Below, one piece after another: positions 15,918 through 27,561 of a stretch of 32,734 nucleotides of DNA; the stretch's first letter is position 1, and the number at the start of each line of letters is the position of its first letter. The notes below the pieces were generated by a model. That model made no database searches, was not told where the DNA came from, and was given only the letters and a program-made list of their open reading frames with translations. Source of the stretch: Candidatus Woesebacteria bacterium RIFCSPLOWO2_01_FULL_39_61 (GTDB taxonomy: Bacteria; Patescibacteriota; Microgenomatia; UBA8517). Location of the stretch: contig MGHI01000019.1 of the NCBI GenBank assembly GCA_001793155.1, forward strand, positions 1 to 32,734. The letters are read 5' to 3'. Made by a program: the position numbers and the translations under genes.

Positions 15918-18524
15918 CTAAAGTACAAAATTCACCAATTTTTCGGGTACGAAAATTTCCTTTTTAATCTCTTTCCCTTCAAGCCATTTGGCAAGGTTAT
16001 TTACTTTTTTTGCACTTTCAATGACTTTTTCTTTATCTTGGGCTTCGGACTTACTCAAGCTTATGGTCCCGCGCAACTTACCGTTTACCTGTATGACAAT
16101 TTCTACGCTATCTTCTTCGATAAATTCAGGATTATATTTAGGCCAGGGGTAGGTATGAACACTAAATTCCTGACCTAAAATATTCACCCAAACCTCCTCT
16201 GCTAAGTGTGGTGCAAACGGTGCCAACAATAAGGCTAAGTTCTTTAAAGCTTCATCCCACTCAGCACATCTTATATTATTAAAGTGCTTATTTTTAAATC
16301 TCGATTTATCTTTTTGATTTTTGATTTTAGATTTTTGATTTTTACTTGCTACTCCGCGCAACAAGTTTATATACTCCATAATCGACGATATCGCAGTATT
16401 ATATCTAAATTCTTCTATATCCTCGGTCACTTTCTTTATAGTTTGATGCATTTTGATCATTATGAATCGAGCGCCCTCTTCATCTAGCACAACTACGTTT
16501 TTGAAATTAGTAAATAGTTCCCAAACCCTGTCTACGAACCGTCTCATACCTTCTATTCCCGTATCACGAAAATCAGGAAATCCGTCCATGGGGCCCATAA
16601 ACATAAGATAGAGTCTTAAAGTATCTGCGCCGAATTTTTCTATGTAGAGATCAGGATTAACCACGTTCCCTCTGCTTTTGCTCATCTTGGCTCCGTCTTT
16701 GATCATAAGTCCGTGAGCAAAAAACCTTGGAAATGGTTCATCAAAATCCAGGTAACCACGATCATGCAGTACCATCGTTACAAACCTGGCATACATAAGG
16801 TGTAATACCGAATGTTCGGCACCGCCAAAATATAAAGATACCGGCAGCCACTTCTTTGTTATTTCCCTATCAAACGGTAACTTTGTACTACTTTTTGAAT
16901 CAACGCTCGGGTAGCGTAGAAAATACCAGGATGAATCTACAAACGTGTCCATGACATCCGTTTCTCTTTCTGCACTACCTCCGCAATTGGGACAAGTGGT
17001 TTTAAAAAACTCCGGATGGTTTGCCAAAGGACCTCGACCCTTGCCTTCCGGTTTATAATCGGATATTTCCGGCAGTTGTACAGGCAGCTCTTCTGATGGG
17101 ACCGGTTGCCAACCACACAACTTACATTTAACCATAGGAATCGGAACACCCCAATAACGCTGTCTTGATACTAACCAGTCACGAAGATGATAATTGATAA
17201 CCCGCTTACCCCATCCTTTTTCCTCAAGGAAATCCATCATTTTTCCGATTGCGATATTAATATCCAAACCGTTAAGAAATTCAGAATTGATCATCGTACC
17301 CTCCTCTTCCTGGACTTGATTTACATCTGTAATATCCGACTGATCTTTATCCTGTCCTACTACAACCCTAACAATCGGAAGTTTAAATCCTTTAGCAAAC
17401 TCAAAATCTCTTTTATCATGACCCGGGACCCCCACTACTGCTCCCGTCCCAACTTCAGATAAAACAAAATCACTTACCCAGATCGGCATTTGAGTATTAT
17501 TAAGTTGATTTAATGCATAAAGACCAGTAAATACCCCCGTTTTTTTTCTACCCTCATTCAATCTCTCTTCCTTTGATTTACTAAGAGATAATTTGATATA
17601 TTTTTCAACTTTGCTCTGAACGTCTTTAATAAGTAAATTCTTAAGGTTTTGCTTAGCATATTCTGGAGAAACCACAATAAAAGTTGCTCCAAAATTAGTA
17701 TCGGGTCTTGATGTCCATACGACAATTTCTTGATTACTATCTTTAATCGGATAGGTAATATTAATACCTTCTTTTTTACCGATCCAGTTTGTTTGAGCCA
17801 ACTTAACTTTGTCAGGCCAGTCAATTTTCTTTAGTCCCGCTAGCAGTCTGTCGGCGTATTTAGTAATCCGAAAAAACCATTGCTCCAAAAGTTTCTTCTC
17901 AACTTGTGTCCCACACCTCTCACAAACCAAAATATCCTTTTTTCCTTTTATAATATTTCCCCGCGCATCTTTCGCTTCTTTTCCGGCCTGGGCAGGACTC
18001 ATAACCTGCTCGTCAGCGAGCACTGTTTTATCGGACGGACACCAGTTAACTTCCGTTTTTTTTCTGTATGCAAGTCCAGCCTTAAATAACTCGATAAAAA
18101 GCCACTGTGTCCATCTATAATAATCAGAGTCAGATGTGGTCACAGTTCTTCTCCAGTCATAACTATGGCCCAGACTTCTCAATTGTTGTTCATATTTTTT
18201 GGTGGTTTTTTCAAGCATCTCTCTGGGATGCTTTCCAATCTTTAAAGCGTAGTTTTCGGAGTGAATTCCGAAGGAATCGTACCCAATCGGTTGAAATACG
18301 ATCTTTGCATTCATCCTTTTGAATCTTCCGTAGACGTCGCTTCCTGTAGAAGCAAAGGCATGGCCGGCATGCAAGCCCTCTGCTGAAGGATAAGGAAACA
18401 TCCAAAGGTTGTAAAAAGCATTAACTACCTTGTTCATGTCGGAAAGTTTATAAAGATTCTTTTCTTCCCAAATTTTCTGCCAGTGAGTTTCAACACTTGA
18501 ATGATTAAATACCTGTTTTCTCAT
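15918..18524 (-). CDS. leuS: Leucyl-tRNA synthetase
   Basis: FPYPSAEGLHAGHAFASTGSDVYGRFKRM, GAEHSVLHLMYARF, DGAKMSKSRGNVVNP. Confidence 0.97.
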   Translation of the reverse strand: MRKQVFNHSSVETHWQKIWEEKNLYKLSDMNKVVNAFYNLWMFPYPSAEGLHAGHAFASTGSDVYGRFKRMNAKIVFQPIGYDSFGIHSENYALKIGKHPREMLEKTTKKYEQQLRSLGHSYDWRRTVTTSDSDYYRWTQWLFIELFKAGLAYRKKTEVNWCPSDKTVLADEQVMSPAQAGKEAKDARGNIIKGKKDILVCERCGTQVEKKLLEQWFFRITKYADRLLAGLKKIDWPDKVKLAQTNWIGKKEGINITYPIKDSNQEIVVWTSRPDTNFGATFIVVSPEYAKQNLKNLLIKDVQSKVEKYIKLSLSKSKEERLNEGRKKTGVFTGLYALNQLNNTQMPIWVSDFVLSEVGTGAVVGVPGHDKRDFEFAKGFKLPIVRVVVGQDKDQSDITDVNQVQEEEGTMINSEFLNGLDINIAIGKMMDFLEEKGWGKRVINYHLRDWLVSRQRYWGVPIPMVKCKLCGWQPVPSEELPVQLPEISDYKPEGKGRGPLANHPEFFKTTCPNCGGSAERETDVMDTFVDSSWYFLRYPSVDSKSSTKLPFDREITKKWLPVSLYFGGAEHSVLHLMYARFVTMVLHDRGYLDFDEPFPRFFAHGLMIKDGAKMSKSRGNVVNPDLYIEKFGADTLRLYLMFMGPMDGFPDFRDTGIEGMRRFVDRVWELFTNFKNVVVLDEEGARFIMIKMHQTIKKVTEDIEEFRYNTAISSIMEYINLLRGVASKNQKSKIKNQKDKSRFKNKHFNNIRCAEWDEALKNLALLLAPFAPHLAEEVWVNILGQEFSVHTYPWPKYNPEFIEEDSVEIVIQVNGKLRGTISLSKSEAQDKEKVIESAKKVNNLAKWLEGKEIKKEIFVPEKLVNFVL
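16292..16343. repeat. GATTTTT heptamer repeat translated within leuS
   Basis: aaatctcgatttatctttttgatttttgattttagatttttgattttt; translated as KNQKSKIKNQKDKSRFKN. Confidence 0.75.
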
Positions 18525-18559
18525 TTAGATGTATAGTATATCAAGTTTTGGAAATTAGA

Positions 18560-18700
18560 AAATGAAGCCCCCCGGGTTGAAACCCGGTGTATCTTCTTCT
18601 CACTGCTTCGTCGGGAGCGAAATTTCGCACCGTATGCAGAAAATTCTTCGCATTCATCCACGGGTTCACCACCATGGTTTTCTGCGAAGGATGATAAAAG
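18560..18700 (-). mobile_element. IS200/IS605 TnpB 3'-end / omegaRNA / right-end relic in the leuS upstream region
   Basis: Minus-strand peptide ENHGGEPVDECEEFSAYGAKFRSRRSSEKKIHRVSTRGASF resembles degenerate TnpB C-termini; terminal hairpin CCGGGTTTCAACCCGG; stem GCAGAAAA/TTTTCTGC; shared GGATGAAT core. Confidence 0.5.
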
Positions 18701-19117
18701 CATTTGGGTTTATATATAAGTTTTAAAACCAAACTCCGACTCCTCCCGATATTAACAGGGTTTATTTGCATAGTTTTTTAAAATATTTTCACAGAATATT
18801 AATTTTATAATAACCTAAGATAGACAAATTTATATAATAATTGAAGTCGTAACTTGCGGTTTTTTCAAAATATTTTGATTAGTGTTATATTAAAAATACG
18901 GCTTAATCTTCACTTTTAATAATTTATCAATCTAATCGTCAATCTGCTAACTATAGCCTACGGTAAGATTTTATATATATTTTCACAGAAGTTTTTAAAT
19001 GTAAATTATTATCTTTTTACTTTTTAAAAGCAGGAAAATTATATTTTTTAATTTAAAAATAGTCTCCTTATAATTAAGTATATTAATGTACAAATATATA
19101 TGCAATATCTTATACCC

Positions 19118-20840
<1,723 letters not shown>

Positions 20841-20873
20841 TTAATGATTCAAAACAGTTCGTAATATATCTTT

Positions 20874-21740
20874 TTATTGCATAACAGTCGATGATAATGA
20901 ATTTAATTGCCTTCTGTTGACAAGTCTATGCTGAACCTTTAACCGATCAATCTTCAGGTTTGATAATCTCTTTTTAATATTTTCTGCCGCTCTATCCATG
21001 GCTAATATTCTTGAGGCTAATTTAGCCAGTTGAGATTCCCTTATTGATTGATCAAAAAGTGATGCAAAAATCTGAGTTTCAAAAAACATCAGAATTTTTT
21101 CAACAGTGGGTTCAAAGATGTAAGAAACTTTTGGTTCTTCAACTTCTTCCCTGATCGGAGTACCTGCCGAAATAGAAAAAGTCGTTGGTTTTTGGGTAAC
21201 TACCGATTGATATTGGCCGTAATAAACACGTATCTCTTCGTACTGGACAAGATGTCTTATTACCTCTGCAAGTTTGAGTTCGTTTACGCCATAATCCGGC
21301 AGTTCAAAAAAGGTATATGGCCGTTTAGGTTCTTCACCTAAAAAGAGCGTTCTACCATTTCTACCTATTATGGTTATTTCAAAATCTTCTTTTCTAATAT
21401 CCTCTAAAAATTTTCTGAAGGTTTCCAGAACAACTTCTCCGTAGAAACCCGTGTTTGCCGAGATCAAAACAGCAACAGTTTTTCCATTATGGGCTAAAAA
21501 TGTTACTTTGCCTCCTTTTTTTAGCTTTCCCTTCTTAACGAGATCTGAAAGTTTTTTAGCATACGCCTCCAGCGAATCATGGAAAATATCGGTTATTGCT
21601 TCCAAAAATTGTCTGTTTTTAAGGACAAACGCTCTAATTTTTACCATCCTAATAGATGCTATCTCGCCATAAATTTCAACCAGATTCCTTAAAGAGGATA
21701 CTTCATTAATTTCTTGATCTATTTTTCCTTTAAATGCCAT
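20874..21740 (-). CDS. atpG: F1 ATP synthase gamma subunit (divergent)
   Basis: Position between atpA and atpD; C-terminal ESQLAKLASRILAMDRAAENIKKRLSNL...HRLVNRRQLN. Confidence 0.85.
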   Translation of the reverse strand: MAFKGKIDQEINEVSSLRNLVEIYGEIASIRMVKIRAFVLKNRQFLEAITDIFHDSLEAYAKKLSDLVKKGKLKKGGKVTFLAHNGKTVAVLISANTGFYGEVVLETFRKFLEDIRKEDFEITIIGRNGRTLFLGEEPKRPYTFFELPDYGVNELKLAEVIRHLVQYEEIRVYYGQYQSVVTQKPTTFSISAGTPIREEVEEPKVSYIFEPTVEKILMFFETQIFASLFDQSIRESQLAKLASRILAMDRAAENIKKRLSNLKIDRLKVQHRLVNRRQLNSLSSTVMQ

Positions 21741-21743
21741 TAT

Positions 21744-23201
21744 CTATCTTCTAATTTTAGAGACAATTATTTCGTCGTTCTGACGCAGAAACTGCACAAG
21801 CTCGGTAAAAGAGGGTGAGCTTGATATAAGCTGGTCTACTTGAGCTTTATACGCGGGATCTGTTTGGTAAGTGAGAACTATCTGTTCCATTTCTCTTTTT
21901 AACTCAATCCCTTCAATCTCCTTCCAAATTCCTCCCCAAAGACCGGCTAAGATCAAAATATTAACGTTTATTGCAATGACTTCATCTTGTCTTTGGCTAA
22001 AAAATTCATCAACTTTTGCTCCGAGCCTTAGTACTGATTTGACCGTCTCTCCCGCTTCCGCTCCAAAATGCATAAATTGCTGCATTCTCTGATAGTTGAC
22101 CAGAAAACTCATTAATTCGCGACTTAAATCGCGCTGTAGAGGCGTTTGGGCTTGGTGGCCTACACGGGTAACTGAAAGCTCGGGATTAACTGCAGGCCTC
22201 TTTCCTTGGTTGTAAAGTTCTATATCAAAAAATACATGCCCATCCGTCATAGCCATCAGATTTGTCTGAACATAACCGGAAAGATCCCCTAAAACCGATT
22301 CGGCAGCAGGAAGACAGGTAATCGACCCTCTTTTATAATTACCCGCCCTTTCTATCAAGCGTGCGTGAATATAGAAAATGTCCCCCGGGTAAGAATCACG
22401 GCCTGGGAAACGTCTGGCCAAAAGCGATATTTCCCGATAGTAGCGGGCGTGTGTGGTCATATCATCCAAAATCAAAAGAACGTCCAATCCTTGATCTCTA
22501 AAGTGCTCAGCGATTGTCATAGAAGTATAAGGAGTTAAATATATTAACCCTGAAGGATCGGACGAGCTCGAAGCAACGATAATACACTTATCCATAATTT
22601 TTTTGTCTTCCAAAAACTCCTGTCTTTTTTTAATGTCTACTTGCTTTTGACCGATAAGAGCATATATGCAAATCGTTCCTTTTGTAGCTTGAGAATATAT
22701 TGTCTGAAGCAAGAATTCGGTTTTACCGGTTTTTCGATCTCCGATTATCAACTCCCTTTGACCTTTACCGAGGGGAACAACTAAATCAACCAGAGTTACA
22801 CCGGTCTCCAGAGGCTTTTTAACCGGTTCTCTTCCTATTATACCGTGGGGTTGGGTATCGATTGGCTCTAAATGTACATCCTTTACGGGAATTGCCGAAT
22901 CGATGGGTTTTGCCAAAGGATCGACAACTCTGCCTAATAAACCTGAACCGATCGCCACCTGGAAAAGGTCACCTGTTCTTGCAACCTTGTTGCCGACTTT
23001 AGTTACCTGTCTTGATAATAAAAGCACCTCCGCACTCTCGGGGGAAAGGGATAAAATTGTACCGACTTCACCACCCTCAAAAATAACGACTTCGCTTGGC
23101 CGCGCGCTAGGAATACCTGACACATACGCAATAGAATGAACTATCTCGTCGACAAAGCCTATTTCGCCGATTTTATTTAAGTAGTAATCAAAATCTTTCA
23201 T
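21744..23201 (-). CDS. atpA: F1 ATP synthase alpha subunit
   Basis: IIGDRKTGKTEFLLQTI, FPGRDSYPGDIFYIHARLIERAG, LSVTRVGHQAQT. Confidence 0.95.
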   Translation of the reverse strand: MKDFDYYLNKIGEIGFVDEIVHSIAYVSGIPSARPSEVVIFEGGEVGTILSLSPESAEVLLLSRQVTKVGNKVARTGDLFQVAIGSGLLGRVVDPLAKPIDSAIPVKDVHLEPIDTQPHGIIGREPVKKPLETGVTLVDLVVPLGKGQRELIIGDRKTGKTEFLLQTIYSQATKGTICIYALIGQKQVDIKKRQEFLEDKKIMDKCIIVASSSSDPSGLIYLTPYTSMTIAEHFRDQGLDVLLILDDMTTHARYYREISLLARRFPGRDSYPGDIFYIHARLIERAGNYKRGSITCLPAAESVLGDLSGYVQTNLMAMTDGHVFFDIELYNQGKRPAVNPELSVTRVGHQAQTPLQRDLSRELMSFLVNYQRMQQFMHFGAEAGETVKSVLRLGAKVDEFFSQRQDEVIAINVNILILAGLWGGIWKEIEGIELKREMEQIVLTYQTDPAYKAQVDQLISSSPSFTELVQFLRQNDEIIVSKIRR

Positions 23202-23270
23202 ATATTTATTGCGAAACTTTTCTATTTCCTAATTCCGTATACATTGCAAGTCAGAGTTAAGCTCTCTGGG

Positions 23271-23741
23271 CTAGTGAGCCATTTGTATAAACAAGTCCTG
23301 CTTTATTTTCGCAAATTCCGAGTTAAAGAAGCTCTTCATCGAAAAATCCCTGTATTTACCCTCATATGTCAGCGTACAACCCGCTATTAGAGTAGGATTA
23401 TAGGAAAACTCGATCACAACTTTTTCGCCTAAATACTTTTTTACCGCATAACTGAATTTCTCAATGTTCGATTCGGTAGGTTCAAAGGCTAAAGTAAGTT
23501 TTAAGGCCTTAAAAGAATTTAATTCTTCTTTGATTTTTTTTAAATATTCGAAAGGATTTGCTTCATCTTTCGCTAACTCGGCCCGGATATATTCCGATAG
23601 CCAAGCCCGGACTCCTGTCTTTAGTAATATGCTAAAAGCTTCACCTTTATTTTGGAACAAACTATTTAAAAGTATATCTATCTCCTCCATAAGTTTATCT
23701 TTTTCTTCACTTGTTTTTATCTTTTCAAAAAGAGCTTCCAT
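23271..23741 (-). CDS. atpH: F1 ATP synthase delta subunit-like
   Basis: C-terminal EKVVIEFSYNPTLIAGCTLTYEGKYRDFSMKS plus operon position. Confidence 0.75.
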   Translation of the reverse strand: MEALFEKIKTSEEKDKLMEEIDILLNSLFQNKGEAFSILLKTGVRAWLSEYIRAELAKDEANPFEYLKKIKEELNSFKALKLTLAFEPTESNIEKFSYAVKKYLGEKVVIEFSYNPTLIAGCTLTYEGKYRDFSMKSFFNSEFAKIKQDLFIQMAH

Positions 23742-23742
23742 A

Positions 23743-24432
23743 TTATTTTTCGGCAGGTTTTTCCTGACGGACTAATACATTTTCTTCTTTCGCTTTTTCC
23801 AAAGCTTTCAAAACCAGCTTTTCGTGTTCGTCCGCAGTTATTTCTTTTGCCAATACTCGTCTTGATACCTCTTCAACCATTTTCATTATCGATTCATCTA
23901 CCTGCTTTAATCTTTCAAGTTTATAGTTCTCGACTTCTACCTCAGCTTTTTGATAAGTTTCCTTAACTGCCGCTTGAATTGATTTTTGGGCATTAAGAAG
24001 TTCTGTATCTACACCGGATGTAAATTTTTCTATTCTAACCATTACTTCCGACTTAACCTGATGGGGAATTGATGAAATCATCCTGACCGCCTCATCCTCT
24101 GCAAATTTTAAAGCTGCCTGATATTTATCTGCATAGGTATGCGTAGCTTTATTTATCTCTTCTAATAAGACGTTTTTTTGGTTCGCGGTAAATAGCTCCG
24201 CTTGCGTTATAACTTCTCCAGCCTTAACTCGGGCCTCTTCAATCATCGCTTTGGCTTTTTTCTGGGTTTCTTCCAGATCTTCCACCCCAGTACTTTTTTC
24301 TGCTATTTCTTTTGCATTTTGGTACCTTAAAAGTAGTCTGATATAAAGCACTACCAAAGCAATTGTTAGCAACGTAAATGCAACAATTACCAAGGACAAA
24401 ACATAAACCATTGTTGGGTCGTCGATACTCAT
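23743..24432 (-). CDS. atpF: ATP synthase b subunit-like (N-terminal TM plus long coiled coil)
   Basis: TM VYVLSLVIVAFTLLTIALVVLYIRLLL, then a charged helical region; operon position before delta. Confidence 0.72.
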   Translation of the reverse strand: MSIDDPTMVYVLSLVIVAFTLLTIALVVLYIRLLLRYQNAKEIAEKSTGVEDLEETQKKAKAMIEEARVKAGEVITQAELFTANQKNVLLEEINKATHTYADKYQAALKFAEDEAVRMISSIPHQVKSEVMVRIEKFTSGVDTELLNAQKSIQAAVKETYQKAEVEVENYKLERLKQVDESIMKMVEEVSRRVLAKEITADEHEKLVLKALEKAKEENVLVRQEKPAEK

Positions 24433-24441
24433 TTCAGATAA

Positions 24442-26154
24442 TTAATTCATAACTGATTTATTTGTAATATTACCTATTGCAGCAAGCAGGTTTTTTCCGG
24501 TCATCACCTCTGGTTTTTGTATCCCAATTAAGGCTAATATTGTTGGAGCAACATCACTCAAAGCACCCTTTGCTATGCTAATCCCCTTTTCCTTAAGAGA
24601 ATTATTTATAATTATCAATGGCACGGGATTATTTGAATGATCTGTATTAACGGATCCTTTAGAGGTGGTAAAAAAGTAAGACGAGCTCGGAAAAGTTAAT
24701 AACTCCTCTGCATTCCCATGATCAGCTGTCACAAAAACGGTTCCGTCAACTCCTAAAACTACCGATACTAATTCCGCCAGGTATCTATCTACAAATTCTA
24801 TAGCTCTGATCGTAGCTTTTAAATTTCCGCTGTGTGCAACCATATCGGGATTAGCGATATTGATTACAAAAAAATGGTATTCGTCTTTGTTTAACTCGTC
24901 TTTAAATGCCTTAGTAAGGCTCGGAAGCGACATCTCGGGTTTCTGATCATATGTAGCAACTTTCAGCGAACTGACAATATGATCATCTTCCCCGGCCACC
25001 TTCTCTTCTTTCAGACCGTTAAAGTAATATTTAACAAACCTTTCTTTCTCGCTTTCACCCATATGCATTTGTCTCAAGCCACTATTCGCCAATACCTCAG
25101 ATATAGTATTAAGAACGACTTCGGGACCGAATGCCACGCCGGAAACCGGCAATCCTTTTTGATATTCGGTCATAGTTACAAAAAATAAATTTTTAAGCAC
25201 TTTGCTCCTTTGAAAGGTTTTACCAACTTCCAGTTCTCCTAATTTTTTATTAGTTTCAGGATCATAGCCAAAGTCAAAAGATTTTAGATTCTCAAAATCC
25301 GGCATGATGAAAGCCATAGTAAGTTGTTTTGGACGATCAACCCTGAAGTTAAAAAAGACAATCGCGTCGTCATTATTAACTAGTCCCAAGGGACCATCTT
25401 TGCCGGCTATAAGAGTAGGCTCAATAAATTCATCGGTCTGGCCTCTTAAATATGCGTTTTTAACCGCATCCAAAGCTGTAAAGGTTTGAATTGCATGAGA
25501 AGAAACCAACGCGTTGTAGGCCTTCTCCGTTCTATCCCACCTGCGATCCCTATCCATTGCATAATATCTCCCAGTAATAGAAGCAATTTTACCGATTTTT
25601 ATTGCTTCAAGATATCTTTCAAGACCTTCCACTATCTCAAGACCCTGTTTTGGAGGCGAATCACGCCCATCGGTAAAAAGGTGAAGATATACTTTCTCTA
25701 AACTTTCTTTCTTACAAAACTGCAGCAGTGCGTATAAATGCGACATCGAAGAATGAACGTGTCCTGATCCAATCAAACCTAAAATGTGGAAGCCGGAGTT
25801 GTATTTTTTAACATGGGTTGCGGCAGATAGCAAAACTTTATTATCGAAAAAATAGCCCTTCTCTATTTGAACATCTATTCTTTTAAGATCCTGCAAAATT
25901 ACCCTTCCCGCACCGAGGGTCAAATGTCCCACTTCGGTATTACCGACTTCATTTGCGGGTAACCCTACGGACTCTCCCGAGGCTATCAATTCTGTATTGG
26001 GGAAGTTTTTAAGATACGCACGGTAGTTCGGAGTATTAGCTAATGTTATTGCATTACCTTCCGACGGAGGAGCCAAACCAAACCCGTCCAATATTACTAA
26101 AACAACAGGTTTAATTTTCTTATCTCTGTTTCCGAAAAAAGGCAGGTTAAACAT
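24442..26154 (-). CDS. gpmI: 2,3-bisphosphoglycerate-independent phosphoglycerate mutase
   Basis: KPVVLVILDGFGLAPPSEGNAI...NEVGNTEVGHLTLGAGRVILQDL...GRYYAMDRDRRWDR...VTADHGNAEE. Confidence 0.96.
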   Translation of the reverse strand: MFNLPFFGNRDKKIKPVVLVILDGFGLAPPSEGNAITLANTPNYRAYLKNFPNTELIASGESVGLPANEVGNTEVGHLTLGAGRVILQDLKRIDVQIEKGYFFDNKVLLSAATHVKKYNSGFHILGLIGSGHVHSSMSHLYALLQFCKKESLEKVYLHLFTDGRDSPPKQGLEIVEGLERYLEAIKIGKIASITGRYYAMDRDRRWDRTEKAYNALVSSHAIQTFTALDAVKNAYLRGQTDEFIEPTLIAGKDGPLGLVNNDDAIVFFNFRVDRPKQLTMAFIMPDFENLKSFDFGYDPETNKKLGELEVGKTFQRSKVLKNLFFVTMTEYQKGLPVSGVAFGPEVVLNTISEVLANSGLRQMHMGESEKERFVKYYFNGLKEEKVAGEDDHIVSSLKVATYDQKPEMSLPSLTKAFKDELNKDEYHFFVINIANPDMVAHSGNLKATIRAIEFVDRYLAELVSVVLGVDGTVFVTADHGNAEELLTFPSSSYFFTTSKGSVNTDHSNNPVPLIIINNSLKEKGISIAKGALSDVAPTILALIGIQKPEVMTGKNLLAAIGNITNKSVMN

Positions 26155-26155
26155 A

Positions 26156-26938
26156 TTACAATATTAATATCAAGTAGGCTATGGCTAAGCCTACAAGGAC
26201 AATTACGATAGTTAAAACAATATTCATAAACACGGTTAGCTGTATTACCCTCTTGGCTAACGGATTTCTTCCAACTGCCTCGATACCGGCACGCGACGAC
26301 CTTCCAAAATAGATCATTCCCAACGTAAATGAAATCAAAACCATTAAAACCGCAAGAATATATCTTAATGATTCGAGCGGTTCAAACAACGGAACTGCAA
26401 GCCCACGGCGAATAAATTGCAGAAGATTAGATCCAGGTCCTGTTAGACCGGACGCCGGATGGATATTAAGAGTAACTTGTATATTACCTATATCTCCAGG
26501 GTTATCTGCCGAATAGCCTTGCATCGCGATGCCTAATACATAACCATTCTTCCGGGCTTTTTGGCCTACACCCGGTGTCTCTGATGAGCTTATAAAGTCT
26601 CCCTCCTCTATGTTTCCACCTATTGTATTTACCCTGACTGTTGCAATTCCTGTCGTTAATACTAGGGTCGAATTTTTTAGTTCAGTGTCTTCTATCTCTA
26701 CCGTGACGTCTTTGGTTGATACACCGTACATCGAAGGGTCATATTCGCCTATACATGCGGTAAATCCTTCGGGATAGGAACATATAATACTTCCCACCGC
26801 AATTCCTGAATCTTTTAAGGGTATAGATATACCTATGCCTGAAGAGTTCACTTGTGCAAAAGTTATTGATCGACCCGATATCCAAATTAAAATAAATAGT
26901 ATAATCACAGATAGTTTTTTAACTAGTAATTTTCTCAT
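26156..26938 (-). CDS. Secreted-domain membrane protein with C-terminal F-ATPase c-subunit-like two-helix hairpin
   Basis: N-terminal signal-like segment, about 150-aa ectodomain, then LAVLMVLISFTLGMIYFGRSSRAGIEAVGRNPLAKRVIQLTVFMNIVLTIVIVLVGLAIAYLILIL (TM-GRNP loop-TM). Confidence 0.65.
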   Translation of the reverse strand: MRKLLVKKLSVIILFILIWISGRSITFAQVNSSGIGISIPLKDSGIAVGSIICSYPEGFTACIGEYDPSMYGVSTKDVTVEIEDTELKNSTLVLTTGIATVRVNTIGGNIEEGDFISSSETPGVGQKARKNGYVLGIAMQGYSADNPGDIGNIQVTLNIHPASGLTGPGSNLLQFIRRGLAVPLFEPLESLRYILAVLMVLISFTLGMIYFGRSSRAGIEAVGRNPLAKRVIQLTVFMNIVLTIVIVLVGLAIAYLILIL

Positions 26939-27561
26939 ATAACTTTATACTTTAAACAATTAAAGTATTTATATTTATTCTTATTAGATAATAACATCGT
27001 AAAATGTTATTTAACAAAATGCAATAGCCTCTAATCTATGCATTTACTATACTCGTGAAAAGATTTCAAAATGTACATATTTTTAAAATGGCTAAGTTAT
27101 TTCACGGTTAATTTTAACTACCTTCTATAGTATATCGATATACGGTATTCGCAAAAGATTATTAATTATTCCTAAAAATTAGATCATTTTCTAAATTCTT
27201 CTTTTGTTAAAATTGTATTTTCAAGGCTGAAGCTAGGATTTGTATTTAAAGATGGTTTTAGAATCCTACCATATATATTCCGCATATTCTCCGCCATAAA
27301 CGGTTTTAAATTTATTTGCCCTCATTATCGTCGCGGTAAATATGTAGCTATTCCTTAATTTCAAAAGTACATTAATAGCAAGATATTTCAGTGTTAATTT
27401 CTTTGGACCTACATTACCGGTTTCTTTAACCCTAAGTTATGTTGTTTTCTATAAGTTCCTAGATATTTTTCTTCATTAAAATTTTTTACTATTTTTTTAC
27501 CACTAATCTACTAACATAAAGAGGCTTGACAGAAGTATTAATAAATGTCTTAATTAATGTG

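Noticed and set aside
26156-26938. Calling this gene atpE
   Set aside because: No Asp/Glu in the second helix and a large ectodomain; only loop/topology resemblance supports a relation.
27130-27143. Palindrome GTATATCGATATAC in the AT-rich intergenic region
   Set aside because: Short AT-rich palindromes are expected by chance here and no partner feature supports it.
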